Part shown: positions 43,013 through 50,861 of the stretch, one piece after another
Layout: every line of letters starts with the position of its first letter
Numbering within the stretch: the stretch's first letter is position 1
Origin: Verrucomicrobiota bacterium
GTDB taxonomy: Bacteria; Verrucomicrobiota; Verrucomicrobiia; Limisphaerales; UBA1319
Direction: 5' to 3'
Length of the DNA: 64,000 nt
Assembly (NCBI GenBank): GCA_022711435.1
Contig: JAKLFB010000032.1
Coordinates: 1 to 64,000 of the forward strand
Notes under the pieces: generated by a model
The model's database searches: none
What the model was told of the DNA's origin: nothing
What the model saw: the letters and a program-made list of their open reading frames with translations, nothing else
Program-made: the position numbers and the translations under genes

Positions 43013-43606
43013 ATGCCCAAGATCGATGTCATTCTGACGAAAAACATCACCGGCCTGGGTGCCGAGTCCGACCACGTCAAGGTCGCCGCCGGCTACGCCC
43101 GCAACTACCTGTATCCCCATCAGCTGGCGATCCCCGTCTCCGCCGCTAACAAGAGGCGCCTCGAGGTCCTGCGACAGCGCCGCGGCGAGCGCGAGGCCCA
43201 CGAGCTCAACTCGATGCAGGAGCTGGCCCGCGCACTGTCCAAGCTCACGCTCAAGGTCCTGGTGAAAACCGGCGAGGACGGCAAGATGTACGGATCGGTC
43301 ACCGGCGGCACGATCTCCGACGAGCTCAAGACCCAGTACGAGATCGCTCTCGACAAGCGCAAGATCCACCTCGAAAAACCGATTCGCACCCTCGGCGATC
43401 ACGAGGTTGAAATGCGCCTCCACGCGGACGTCACCGCCACGCTCAAGGTCGTCGTGGAAAGCTCCAATCCGCCCCCCGCTCCCGAGCCGGCGCCCGCGCC
43501 CCAGGAAGGGGACGATCGGCGCAAGGGCGAAGGGCGGCGCGAGCACGGCCGAAGCGATCGCCCCCGCGGATCGAGCCGGCGGCCCGCTCCGCCCGCGGAA
43601 GCCTGA
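43013..43606 (+). CDS. rplI: 50S ribosomal protein L9 with extended C-terminus
   Basis: L9 binds 23S rRNA and spans to the neighbouring ribosome. Residues 1-~148 match the family: VILTKNITGLGAESDHVKVA, GYARNYLYPHQLAIPVSAAN, and a C-terminal domain with GSVTGGTISDELKTQYEI. About 48 additional residues (~150-197) are Pro-rich and then Arg/Gly/Glu-rich. The rpsR gene that commonly precedes rplI is not here; the 55 bp between ssb and rplI hold no coding frame. Convergent with the next gene. Confidence 0.95.
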   Translation: MPKIDVILTKNITGLGAESDHVKVAAGYARNYLYPHQLAIPVSAANKRRLEVLRQRRGEREAHELNSMQELARALSKLTLKVLVKTGEDGKMYGSVTGGTISDELKTQYEIALDKRKIHLEKPIRTLGDHEVEMRLHADVTATLKVVVESSNPPPAPEPAPAPQEGDDRRKGEGRREHGRSDRPRGSSRRPAPPAEA

Positions 43607-43614
43607 TCCGCTCC

Positions 43615-44496
43615 TCAGCGCCCCAGCGCCAGGGCGATCGCCCCCGCCACGGCAACCGCTCCGCCCGCCAGCGACCGCCGGGTGGGCCGCTCATGCTCGA
43701 TCCAGGCGGCCAGCGGGATGACCAGCAGCGGCGTGATCGCCACGATCGAGAGCACCAGCCCGGTCGGCGTCGTCTTCAGCGCCCACTGATAGCAGGTGAC
43801 TCCCAGGACCGGCCCCGCCAGGCTGTTCCCGGCAACCCAGGCCCAGGCGCCCCTCGGCCGCCTAGGACCTCGTTCCCGGCACCGCCACCGCGCCACCCAC
43901 CAGCCCAGGAACGCGACCAGCAGCCCGCCCAGAATACGCTGGTAGGCTGCCGACATGCCATCGACCGATTCCGATGCCGCGGCCGCCATGGCAAATGCCT
44001 TTCGGCTCATCACCGCGCCCATGCCTTGCCCGCCGGCAGCCATCACGGCGTAGAGAATTCCCGACAACCGATAGCCGCTCCGGCCCAGATCGCGCACCGG
44101 GGTCAATGCGATCCCCACCCCGGCCAGAATCCACCCGCACCAGAATCCCTGGGACAGGGTCAGGCCCGTGCCCAGCCAAAGCCACTCCGTCATCGCCGCG
44201 ATCGGCACCGCCATGCACTGCGCAATCAGGACCGTCAGCCTCGATCCCAGCCGCGGCAACGCCTGAAAAAAGCCCAGGTCGCCCACCCCAAATCCCACCA
44301 CGCCGCTCAGCAGGAACACCGGCAAGGCCGCGCCGCCCAACCCCGCCCCGAACCCGTGCGCCCACACCGCCAGCAGCGCGGCGGCCAGCAGCAGGCGCGC
44401 CAGATTCGCCGTTGCGCCCCCCAGCATTGCGGCCGAGCGGTGCGCGCACACGGCCGAGACCGCGAACATGCAGGTTGTCAGGATTGCCGCCAGCAT
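43615..44496 (-). CDS. EamA-family (DMT superfamily) transporter
   Basis: A 293-residue integral membrane protein with about ten hydrophobic segments in two EamA repeats (VFLLSGVVGFGVGDLGFFQA in the first; VLGVTCYQWALKTTPTGLVL in the second), the fold of drug/metabolite exporters such as RhaT and YdcZ relatives. Substrate unknown. ATG 44496 starts directly at the first transmembrane helix; the longer frame upstream is Arg/Pro-rich and unlikely. It is downstream of the ABC operon by 76 nt on the same strand. Confidence 0.85.
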   Translation of the reverse strand: MLAAILTTCMFAVSAVCAHRSAAMLGGATANLARLLLAAALLAVWAHGFGAGLGGAALPVFLLSGVVGFGVGDLGFFQALPRLGSRLTVLIAQCMAVPIAAMTEWLWLGTGLTLSQGFWCGWILAGVGIALTPVRDLGRSGYRLSGILYAVMAAGGQGMGAVMSRKAFAMAAAASESVDGMSAAYQRILGGLLVAFLGWWVARWRCRERGPRRPRGAWAWVAGNSLAGPVLGVTCYQWALKTTPTGLVLSIVAITPLLVIPLAAWIEHERPTRRSLAGGAVAVAGAIALALGR

Positions 44497-44572
44497 CCGA
44501 GACCGGATTACAGCCGCAACCCGGGACCAAACACAATAGCAATGCGGCGCCCGCCGCGCCGTTCGGGCGGCG

Positions 44573-46207
44573 TCAACCGGCGATCGCCGGCGAGGGGAAC
44601 TGCCGGCGCTGGAGCCGGCGCCGGGCGCCATGGAAGGCCAGCAGCGCGATCGACCACTGGCATAATCCCATGACCGTCAGGAAGGCGGATTCGTCGTCAA
44701 TGAACCGGCTGAGAGCCGATCCGTGCCAGTTGTAATACTCGATCACCCCCATCGCGATCAGGGTCAGCAGATAGGGCAGGTAGCTGGCGATCAACGTCGC
44801 AAGCCAGGCCGTAGGAACCCGCCAGCCGCACAGCGCGAAATACAGCCCCACCAGCACCACCGCACCATAGGAGACTCCGACCGCGACCAGGACCCGAAAC
44901 AAGTCGTTCGCCCAAGATCCGAACACCCCCCACCACGGGACGCAGACCGATGTGAAAACGAGTAGACCGGTGGCCGGCACGAATTGGCGCGCGATGCCCC
45001 GGACTCGCCCGCACAGGATCCGCCACTCGTGAACCGGCGAGATCACCAGCAGCGCCAGCACGCCGCTGCGGATCTCCTGGCGAAAGCTCGATGCCGCCGT
45101 GAACGCCAGACCCGGCGCCAGCAGAATCGCCGCCGTCAGAACCGCCTCCGGAAGGTCGCTGATCCGCCATCCCTGGACCTCGAGCAGCGGCACCCCGAGC
45201 ACGATCATGACCAGGACCAGCCACACGGCCGGCGCCAGCCGCGCGCTCCACGTGTACCCCTGCAGCCAGGCCACCGGATTCCGCTCCAGCACGCGCGCCC
45301 GCCACCGCCGAAACCAGCCCACTGCAAAACGCAGGCCGCAAAACGTCCGCTGCCATCGCTCCTGGCGCAGCGACGGAGGCCGCACGCGCCAGCCGCGCCG
45401 CAGACACCGCGCCGCCCACCCAATCGCCAGCCACAGCACCCCCGCCGACATGGCCGTCATGACCGCCATGTGCGCCATCCATCGGCCCACCACCCCCGCG
45501 GGTATCCGGGATGCAAACTCGCTCCAGATCCCGGCCACATTGCTCATGATCCCGCATCCAATCAGCGGAAACCCCCACCAAGGCACATTATTGCCAAGGC
45601 CGGCCCCGGGGAAAATGCCGGGCACGAACGCCACGCAAAAATGGAGTCCGAGCAGGCCCGTGGCCAATCCGATCACCAGCACCCACGCCAGCAACGCAGC
45701 TCCGTATGCGCGGTGCATCCGTTCGGACCGCGCCGAAGCCACCAGCCCGGCCGACAGCGACCAGAGGATCGCGTTGAAATGGAATCCCACCGCCATCGCC
45801 GCTTGCCATGCCTCCACTCCGCCCATCAGCAGCGGCAGGAACATGATCGGTGCTGCCACAAGCCACAGGACGAGCACCCGCGCAAATTGCGCGACGCACT
45901 TCCCCAGCACAATGGCCTCCGCCGTCAGCGGCGTCAGGAACAGCAGCCCCAGCGTCCGCTCCCGCTTCTCCCAGCTCAGGCAATCCGCCACCATCAGGTT
46001 GGCGCCCAGCGCCAGGGACACCAGGAGCAGCGAGTTGAGATTGCCGAACAGAAGGGCCCCCGACCGCGCCGGCTCGAACCACGACTGGACCGCCACGATC
46101 CAGAAGATGGCGATCAGCCCGCCGGCCGCAGCCACCCGCTGCCAGTAATTGCCAGCGCGCCGGGCCTCGGCCCGCATCTCGCGAACGACCACTGGCCACC
46201 AAGTCAT
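44573..46207 (-). CDS. ABC transporter permease (ABC-2 like)
   Basis: A 544-residue membrane protein with two sets of about six hydrophobic segments (IFWIVAVQSWFEPARSGALL, FLPLLMGGVEAWQ; then LLVFTSVCVPWWGVFG, LIASYLPYLLTLIAMGVIEY), suggesting fused half-permeases. WEKRERTLGLLFLTPLTAEA near the N-terminus is typical of ABC-2 exporters in this phylum. It begins 8 nt after the ATPase stop. Function is export of an unknown substrate or membrane-linked mechanical work as for Gld-type complexes. Confidence 0.85.
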   Translation of the reverse strand: MTWWPVVVREMRAEARRAGNYWQRVAAAGGLIAIFWIVAVQSWFEPARSGALLFGNLNSLLLVSLALGANLMVADCLSWEKRERTLGLLFLTPLTAEAIVLGKCVAQFARVLVLWLVAAPIMFLPLLMGGVEAWQAAMAVGFHFNAILWSLSAGLVASARSERMHRAYGAALLAWVLVIGLATGLLGLHFCVAFVPGIFPGAGLGNNVPWWGFPLIGCGIMSNVAGIWSEFASRIPAGVVGRWMAHMAVMTAMSAGVLWLAIGWAARCLRRGWRVRPPSLRQERWQRTFCGLRFAVGWFRRWRARVLERNPVAWLQGYTWSARLAPAVWLVLVMIVLGVPLLEVQGWRISDLPEAVLTAAILLAPGLAFTAASSFRQEIRSGVLALLVISPVHEWRILCGRVRGIARQFVPATGLLVFTSVCVPWWGVFGSWANDLFRVLVAVGVSYGAVVLVGLYFALCGWRVPTAWLATLIASYLPYLLTLIAMGVIEYYNWHGSALSRFIDDESAFLTVMGLCQWSIALLAFHGARRRLQRRQFPSPAIAG

Positions 46208-46215
46208 GCGCCTCG

Positions 46216-47193
46216 CTATTGGGTCTCCCCCCGAGTCACCCGCAGGAATACTTCCTCGAGCCCCAGCTCCTCCTCTTCGAGCCCGACCAGCTTCAGCCCC
46301 CCCCGCACGAGGGTCTCGGCCACGCAGCCCGGATCGGCCTCGCGGTCCCGCAGCACCGCTCGGATCCGGCCGTCCTTCCACTCGGCGCCGGCGATTTCGG
46401 GGCGCGCCCGGAGCAGGTCCATCGCCCGCTCATGAGCATCGGCCACCTTGACCCAGAACACCCGGCCCGCCTCGAATTGGTCGCGCACGCCCTGGACCGG
46501 CCCGGTGTAGATCATCTTGCCCTTCTCGATGATCGCCACCCGGTTGCAGAGGTTCTGGAGCTCGCTCAGGATGTGGGACGAAATGATGATCGTCTTGCCC
46601 AGCCGCTGGAGCTCCTGGAGAATCGCCATGACCTCGATCCGCGCCCGGGGATCGAGCCCGCTGGCCGGCTCATCAAGCAACAGCAGCTGCGGATCATGCA
46701 CCAGCACGCGCGCCAGCCCCAGCCGCTGCTGCATCCCGCGGCTCAGCGCGCCGATCAAGGCCCCCTTCTTCTCGCTCAACCCCACCAGCTCGATCACGTC
46801 TTGGACCGTCCGCTCGCGCTGCGCCGTCGGGATCTTGTAACAGGCGCCAAAAAAATCGAGATACTCGGTCACCTCCATGTCCCTGTAGACCCCGAAAAAG
46901 TCCGGCATGTAGCCGATCAGCCGGCGGACATTGTCGGCCTGTTCCACGATGTCATACCCCAGCACGCGGGCCGAGCCGGCGCTGGGCAGCAGGAATGTCG
47001 CCAGGATCCGCAGGGTCGTCGTCTTGCCCGCTCCATTGCTTCCAATGAACCCGAACAGGTCCCCTTTCTGCACGGTCAAGTCGAGCTGGCTCAAAGCGGC
47101 CAGGCTGCCGTAGTGGCGTGTCAATCCCGAGGTTTGCACCGCGGGGGGCGGCAGCGGCGGCATTGCCGGAGCCGATTCTGGATTCTCATTCAT
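46216..47193 (-). CDS. ABC transporter ATP-binding protein
   Basis: A 325-residue ATPase. Motifs: Walker A GSNGAGKTTTLR, Q-loop region YMPDFFGVYRDM, signature LSRGMQQRLGLAR, Walker B LLLLDEPASGLDP, and switch His in ISSHILSEL. The C-terminal ~85 residues are the small extra domain common in ABC-2 exporter ATPases. Its ATG overlaps the stop of the preceding membrane-anchored gene by 4 nt, and the permease follows by 8 nt; the three are one operon. Confidence 0.93.
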   Translation of the reverse strand: MNENPESAPAMPPLPPPAVQTSGLTRHYGSLAALSQLDLTVQKGDLFGFIGSNGAGKTTTLRILATFLLPSAGSARVLGYDIVEQADNVRRLIGYMPDFFGVYRDMEVTEYLDFFGACYKIPTAQRERTVQDVIELVGLSEKKGALIGALSRGMQQRLGLARVLVHDPQLLLLDEPASGLDPRARIEVMAILQELQRLGKTIIISSHILSELQNLCNRVAIIEKGKMIYTGPVQGVRDQFEAGRVFWVKVADAHERAMDLLRARPEIAGAEWKDGRIRAVLRDREADPGCVAETLVRGGLKLVGLEEEELGLEEVFLRVTRGETQ

Positions 47194-49418
47194 GGTTTGG
47201 ACCCGAGCTCGGAGTCTAACGCAAGAGGCGCCGCCAGACGCCACAGGGTGTCCTGCTGGCCTCGGCGCGGCTGGAATTGCCGGAGGGGTTCGATGGGCGC
47301 ATGGCCGGCATCCCACGCCAGCACCACCACCATGCCGCGCTCGAGCAACGGCTTCAGATCCAATCCAGCCGGCGCGGCGAATCGCCCGTGCTGGCCCTGC
47401 GCTTCCGCAGGATCGGTCACGGAGGCGAAACAGGCCGCGATGGCATTCCCCACCGCATTTCTCCACACTTGGACAATCGACGCCCCGCCAAAAGCCCGCC
47501 GCCGTTCCACGGCTGCCTGCTCGAGCTGAGACCGATGGACGCCCAGAATCGTCTCGAGCGGATCGCCCGAGGCAGGATCGATCGACACGGCGCGCTTCTG
47601 GCGCGGTTCCAGATCGCCGATGTTCTGACACCGATCCGCCCATGCGAGGAACAGGCTCCGGAGCATCCGGTCCGTTCGATTCTCGAGGGCGATCTCCCAG
47701 CCGGCGCCTTGGGATTGGACCGAAAGGCGCAAGGGCGGCTCGCCCGGCTGCCACCAGTCGTGGACCAGCAGCTGGCTGGTCCAGACCGGCACGAAAACCT
47801 CCGCCTGGTAGTTCATCCCATGCTGCTCGATCCGTGAACGGCCGATGCTGCCCCCGGCGGCATAGCTGCCCCACGATTCGCCGCGGCAGGCGGCGAAGGC
47901 CTCGTGAGCCGCCAGCCGATACCAAGCGTTGGCCGGCGAATACAGGCTGGCATAGGTTCGCCCCCGCCACTCGGACCGGTCCTCGAGCGGCATCACGTCC
48001 ACCAGATGAAGCTCGTTCCATTCGGTGTCGCCCGCCCGCAGGCGATAGCCAATGAGCCAGATCGCGGCCGAGAACAACACCACGTATGCGGGAAAGGTCA
48101 GCCAGGTCAATGTCTGCCGGTTCAATCGTTTCAGCACCAGGTAATCCACCGGCCCGATCACCGCCAAATAGATCCCCAAGAGCAGGAGCAGCCATCCCAC
48201 CGGCAGCTTGCGGACCTGCCGGCTGTCCACCAGCGCGCCCATCGCGTTGTCGATGCTGGTAAATCCATACCACGTCTTTCGTTCCTGCTCCGCGAACCAT
48301 GCCGGCGGCATTTCGAGCAGCCGCGCCCAGAACCACGCCCGGTGCTTCCAGGACCGGAACGGCTCCCGTTCGGGGCTGAATGTCAGCAGGATCAGCCGCC
48401 CCCGGCCACGGTTGACCTCGATGATCAGCGGCGTCCGGCCGGCCTCGAGATCAACCCGGCCTTCCCGCCACTGCCCGGCCGCCACCAGCAAGCTGGCCTG
48501 CTCGAAAGCCGGGTCCGGCGCCAATCGCGCCGCAGGATGGTCCGCCCCCGCCACTTCCGATCCACGCCCGGCCCGCCCCCGATCGCGGGAATGAGCCGAG
48601 CCCGCCAGCCACCGATGGAGCTCGCCATCCAGGTCGACGTTGCGCACCGACTCGAACCTGCCCGGCATGAGACGGTCGAGCCAGGGCGTCCCCTGGATAT
48701 CGCTCAACTGCTCGATCGCCAGGATCAGGTGGCCGCCCGCATGCAGCCAATGGAGCAAAGACTCGTACTGCGGCGTCCGCAGCTCGATCGCTCGAGCCGA
48801 ATTCAAGTAGAGGGCATTCATCCCCTCGAGGGCGATGGGATGATCGGGGAAGAGCTCTGGACGCAGCATCCCCACGGCCGGCTGCATCTCGGGCCGGTTC
48901 AGCTTCGTGTCCGGCAGGCTCGGCATGCTGCTGTACGCTCGCGGCATCGCGCCCATCACCAGGCTCTGGGCGCTCAAAATTCGCTTGGGCCGCATGCTCG
49001 CGTTCTCGGCCCGGACCTTGCCGCTGGCGTCCCGCAGACGCGCTTGCCACCAGATCGAGTTCAGTCCCGAGGCGAACACAGGCAGGGCCACCCGCTTCCG
49101 GGTTTGAGCTGGCAGCTCGATGCGCATCCTTCGCACCGTCCCGGCATCGAACTGCGCATTGGACAGCTCGATGATGGCATCGAATCCCGGGCCGTCATTG
49201 AACACTTCGAAGACCACGGGGAACCAATTGACCTCGCGGATCAGGCCGTCGAACCCGACGAACGCATCGAATTGGATCTCCGCCCGCGCAGCCGGGGTTC
49301 CGAGCCCCAGGCACCATCCCAATCCCGCGACCCCTCCCAGGCAGGCCAGGGCGCGCCTCAGCCGCCCAGCGCTGCTTGCCCGCGCCAGCCGCTCCCCTCT
49401 GAGCGCCCCCTGCCTCAT
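47190..49418 (-). CDS. Exported, membrane-anchored accessory protein of the ABC operon
   Basis: A 742-residue protein with a signal peptide (ALACLGGVAGLGWCLGLGTP, ending ARA-E), a beta-sandwich (VVFEVFNDGPGFDAIIELSN), a segment resembling a class I amidotransferase-like fold without its Cys triad (YESLLHWLHAGGHLILAIEQ), then two transmembrane helices (LLLLLGIYLAVIGPVDYLVL and YVVLFSAAIWLIGYRLR) joined by KRLNRQTLTW, and a C-terminal beta-rich part. Proteins of this layout occur next to ABC-2 exporters in several phyla. No enzymatic residues recognised. The stop overlaps the ATPase start (ATGA), so it is translationally coupled. Confidence 0.8.
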   Translation of the reverse strand: MRQGALRGERLARASSAGRLRRALACLGGVAGLGWCLGLGTPAARAEIQFDAFVGFDGLIREVNWFPVVFEVFNDGPGFDAIIELSNAQFDAGTVRRMRIELPAQTRKRVALPVFASGLNSIWWQARLRDASGKVRAENASMRPKRILSAQSLVMGAMPRAYSSMPSLPDTKLNRPEMQPAVGMLRPELFPDHPIALEGMNALYLNSARAIELRTPQYESLLHWLHAGGHLILAIEQLSDIQGTPWLDRLMPGRFESVRNVDLDGELHRWLAGSAHSRDRGRAGRGSEVAGADHPAARLAPDPAFEQASLLVAAGQWREGRVDLEAGRTPLIIEVNRGRGRLILLTFSPEREPFRSWKHRAWFWARLLEMPPAWFAEQERKTWYGFTSIDNAMGALVDSRQVRKLPVGWLLLLLGIYLAVIGPVDYLVLKRLNRQTLTWLTFPAYVVLFSAAIWLIGYRLRAGDTEWNELHLVDVMPLEDRSEWRGRTYASLYSPANAWYRLAAHEAFAACRGESWGSYAAGGSIGRSRIEQHGMNYQAEVFVPVWTSQLLVHDWWQPGEPPLRLSVQSQGAGWEIALENRTDRMLRSLFLAWADRCQNIGDLEPRQKRAVSIDPASGDPLETILGVHRSQLEQAAVERRRAFGGASIVQVWRNAVGNAIAACFASVTDPAEAQGQHGRFAAPAGLDLKPLLERGMVVVLAWDAGHAPIEPLRQFQPRRGQQDTLWRLAAPLALDSELGSKP

Positions 49419-49428
49419 GCATCACCGC

Positions 49429-50829
49429 CTATTCGCCCACATCCAGACAGGCCATCCGATACAGGTCCCGGACGATCAGCCGCCGGCCAGCCAGGGCCAT
49501 CGGTCCCCACGCATCCGGCCCTTCCAGAACCTTCGCGCCGGCCAGCGGCCGGTAGCCGCCAGGGCCCGCCTCGGCCATCGTCAGCACGCCCTGGTCGCTC
49601 AGGAGCAGCAGCCGGCCTTGCGCCATCAGATAGGGCCCGCTCCCAAACCGCTGGGTCGGACCGCTCTGCCAGACCGGCTTGCCCTCCAGGTCCAGGCAGA
49701 TCAGCTGGCCGTCCGGGCGCACCCCGTAGAGATGGTTCTCCCACAGGATGGGCGTCTGCTGCGTCGCCCCGAACACGCTGGCCTTGAGCCGGAACAGCGT
49801 GCGGGGAACGATCCGGCCCTCGCGTGGCTCGAGCTCGAGCATCAGGCTGCCGGCATTGTAGCCGCCGCACAAGAACAGCTTCCCCTCGCCCACGGGGACC
49901 GGCGTCGGCACGTTGGCGATCGTGATCTTCCACTCCGTCGTGTGCCACAGGATTGCGCCGTCGGCCGCATCGATCCCCGCCACACCGCCGCTGGCGCAGT
50001 AGACATATTGCCGCTTGCCCTGGAACTCGATCGGCATGACCGATGAATGGGTCATCTGCCAGTTGAGCGGATTGGGCGATCGCCAGATCACCTGGCCGGT
50101 CCCGCCATCCACCGCCACGAGCAGGGCGTCCCCGCCGGTGGCCAGTATCACCCGGCCCCCGTCCACCAACGGGCACTGCCCCGCATACCATGGCGGCACT
50201 TCCGCATTGAACTCGTCGACCAGGCTCATTCGCCACCGAACCGCCCCTGACTTCGGATCCAAACAATGGACATGGCACTTGGGCCCGAGTGTCACGAGAA
50301 ATGAATCGGTCACCGCAGGGATCGTGCGCGACATGCCATGATCGCGCTTGACGCGGACGGGATATGCATAGCGCCAGATGTCCTGGCCATCGGCCAGAGA
50401 GAGGCAGCGGACGGTGTCAGCCTGGGCTTTGGCATCGTAATCCATGAGATAGACCCGCCCCTGCCAGATGGCCGGCCCGGCAAATCCCTCTCCAACCTCG
50501 ATGTTCCAAAGCACCCGGGGCCCAGCCGACGGCCAGCTCTTGGCCAAGGGCTCGGCATCCCGGCTGATCCCGTCCAGATGCGCGCCCCGAAAGCCAGGCC
50601 ACGCTCCAGGCAGATCCGCCGGCTGGCCCGCCCCTCGAGTCAGCTCCCCGCTTTCCCACTGGGCAGCTTGCGCCCCCGGCAGCCCGGCGTCCGCGCGATC
50701 TGTGCCCGGCACGCGCTCCCGCATCAGGCTGTCGCTGCCGGGCCCGAACCACCAGATCCCGATCGCCGCGGCTCCCGCAATGCCCGCCACCCATGGCAGC
50801 CGCGGCCCCACCCACCGTTGATCCCACAT
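49429..50829 (-). CDS. Membrane-anchored PQQ-type beta-propeller protein
   Basis: A 466-residue protein with one N-terminal hydrophobic segment (WVAGIAGAAAIGIWWFG) and a PQQ-like propeller: AWPGFRGAHLDGIS, RVYLMDYDAKAQADTVRCLS, GRVILATGGDALLVAVDGGT, IDAADGAILWHT, GQLICLDLEGKPVWQ. Such 'PFRGPxxDGI' proteins are abundant in Verrucomicrobiota and Planctomycetota and lack the catalytic residues of quinoprotein dehydrogenases; binding or scaffolding is more likely. It begins the operon, 10 nt before the accessory protein gene, and lies 32 nt after abc-F on the same strand. Confidence 0.85.
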   Translation of the reverse strand: MWDQRWVGPRLPWVAGIAGAAAIGIWWFGPGSDSLMRERVPGTDRADAGLPGAQAAQWESGELTRGAGQPADLPGAWPGFRGAHLDGISRDAEPLAKSWPSAGPRVLWNIEVGEGFAGPAIWQGRVYLMDYDAKAQADTVRCLSLADGQDIWRYAYPVRVKRDHGMSRTIPAVTDSFLVTLGPKCHVHCLDPKSGAVRWRMSLVDEFNAEVPPWYAGQCPLVDGGRVILATGGDALLVAVDGGTGQVIWRSPNPLNWQMTHSSVMPIEFQGKRQYVYCASGGVAGIDAADGAILWHTTEWKITIANVPTPVPVGEGKLFLCGGYNAGSLMLELEPREGRIVPRTLFRLKASVFGATQQTPILWENHLYGVRPDGQLICLDLEGKPVWQSGPTQRFGSGPYLMAQGRLLLLSDQGVLTMAEAGPGGYRPLAGAKVLEGPDAWGPMALAGRRLIVRDLYRMACLDVGE

Positions 50830-50861
50830 AAAAGGTAATAATCCACAACCCGCGCACCCGG

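Noticed and set aside
49429..50829. PQQ-dependent dehydrogenase
   Set aside because: Only the propeller repeats are present; catalytic residues, cytochrome domain and usual length are lacking.
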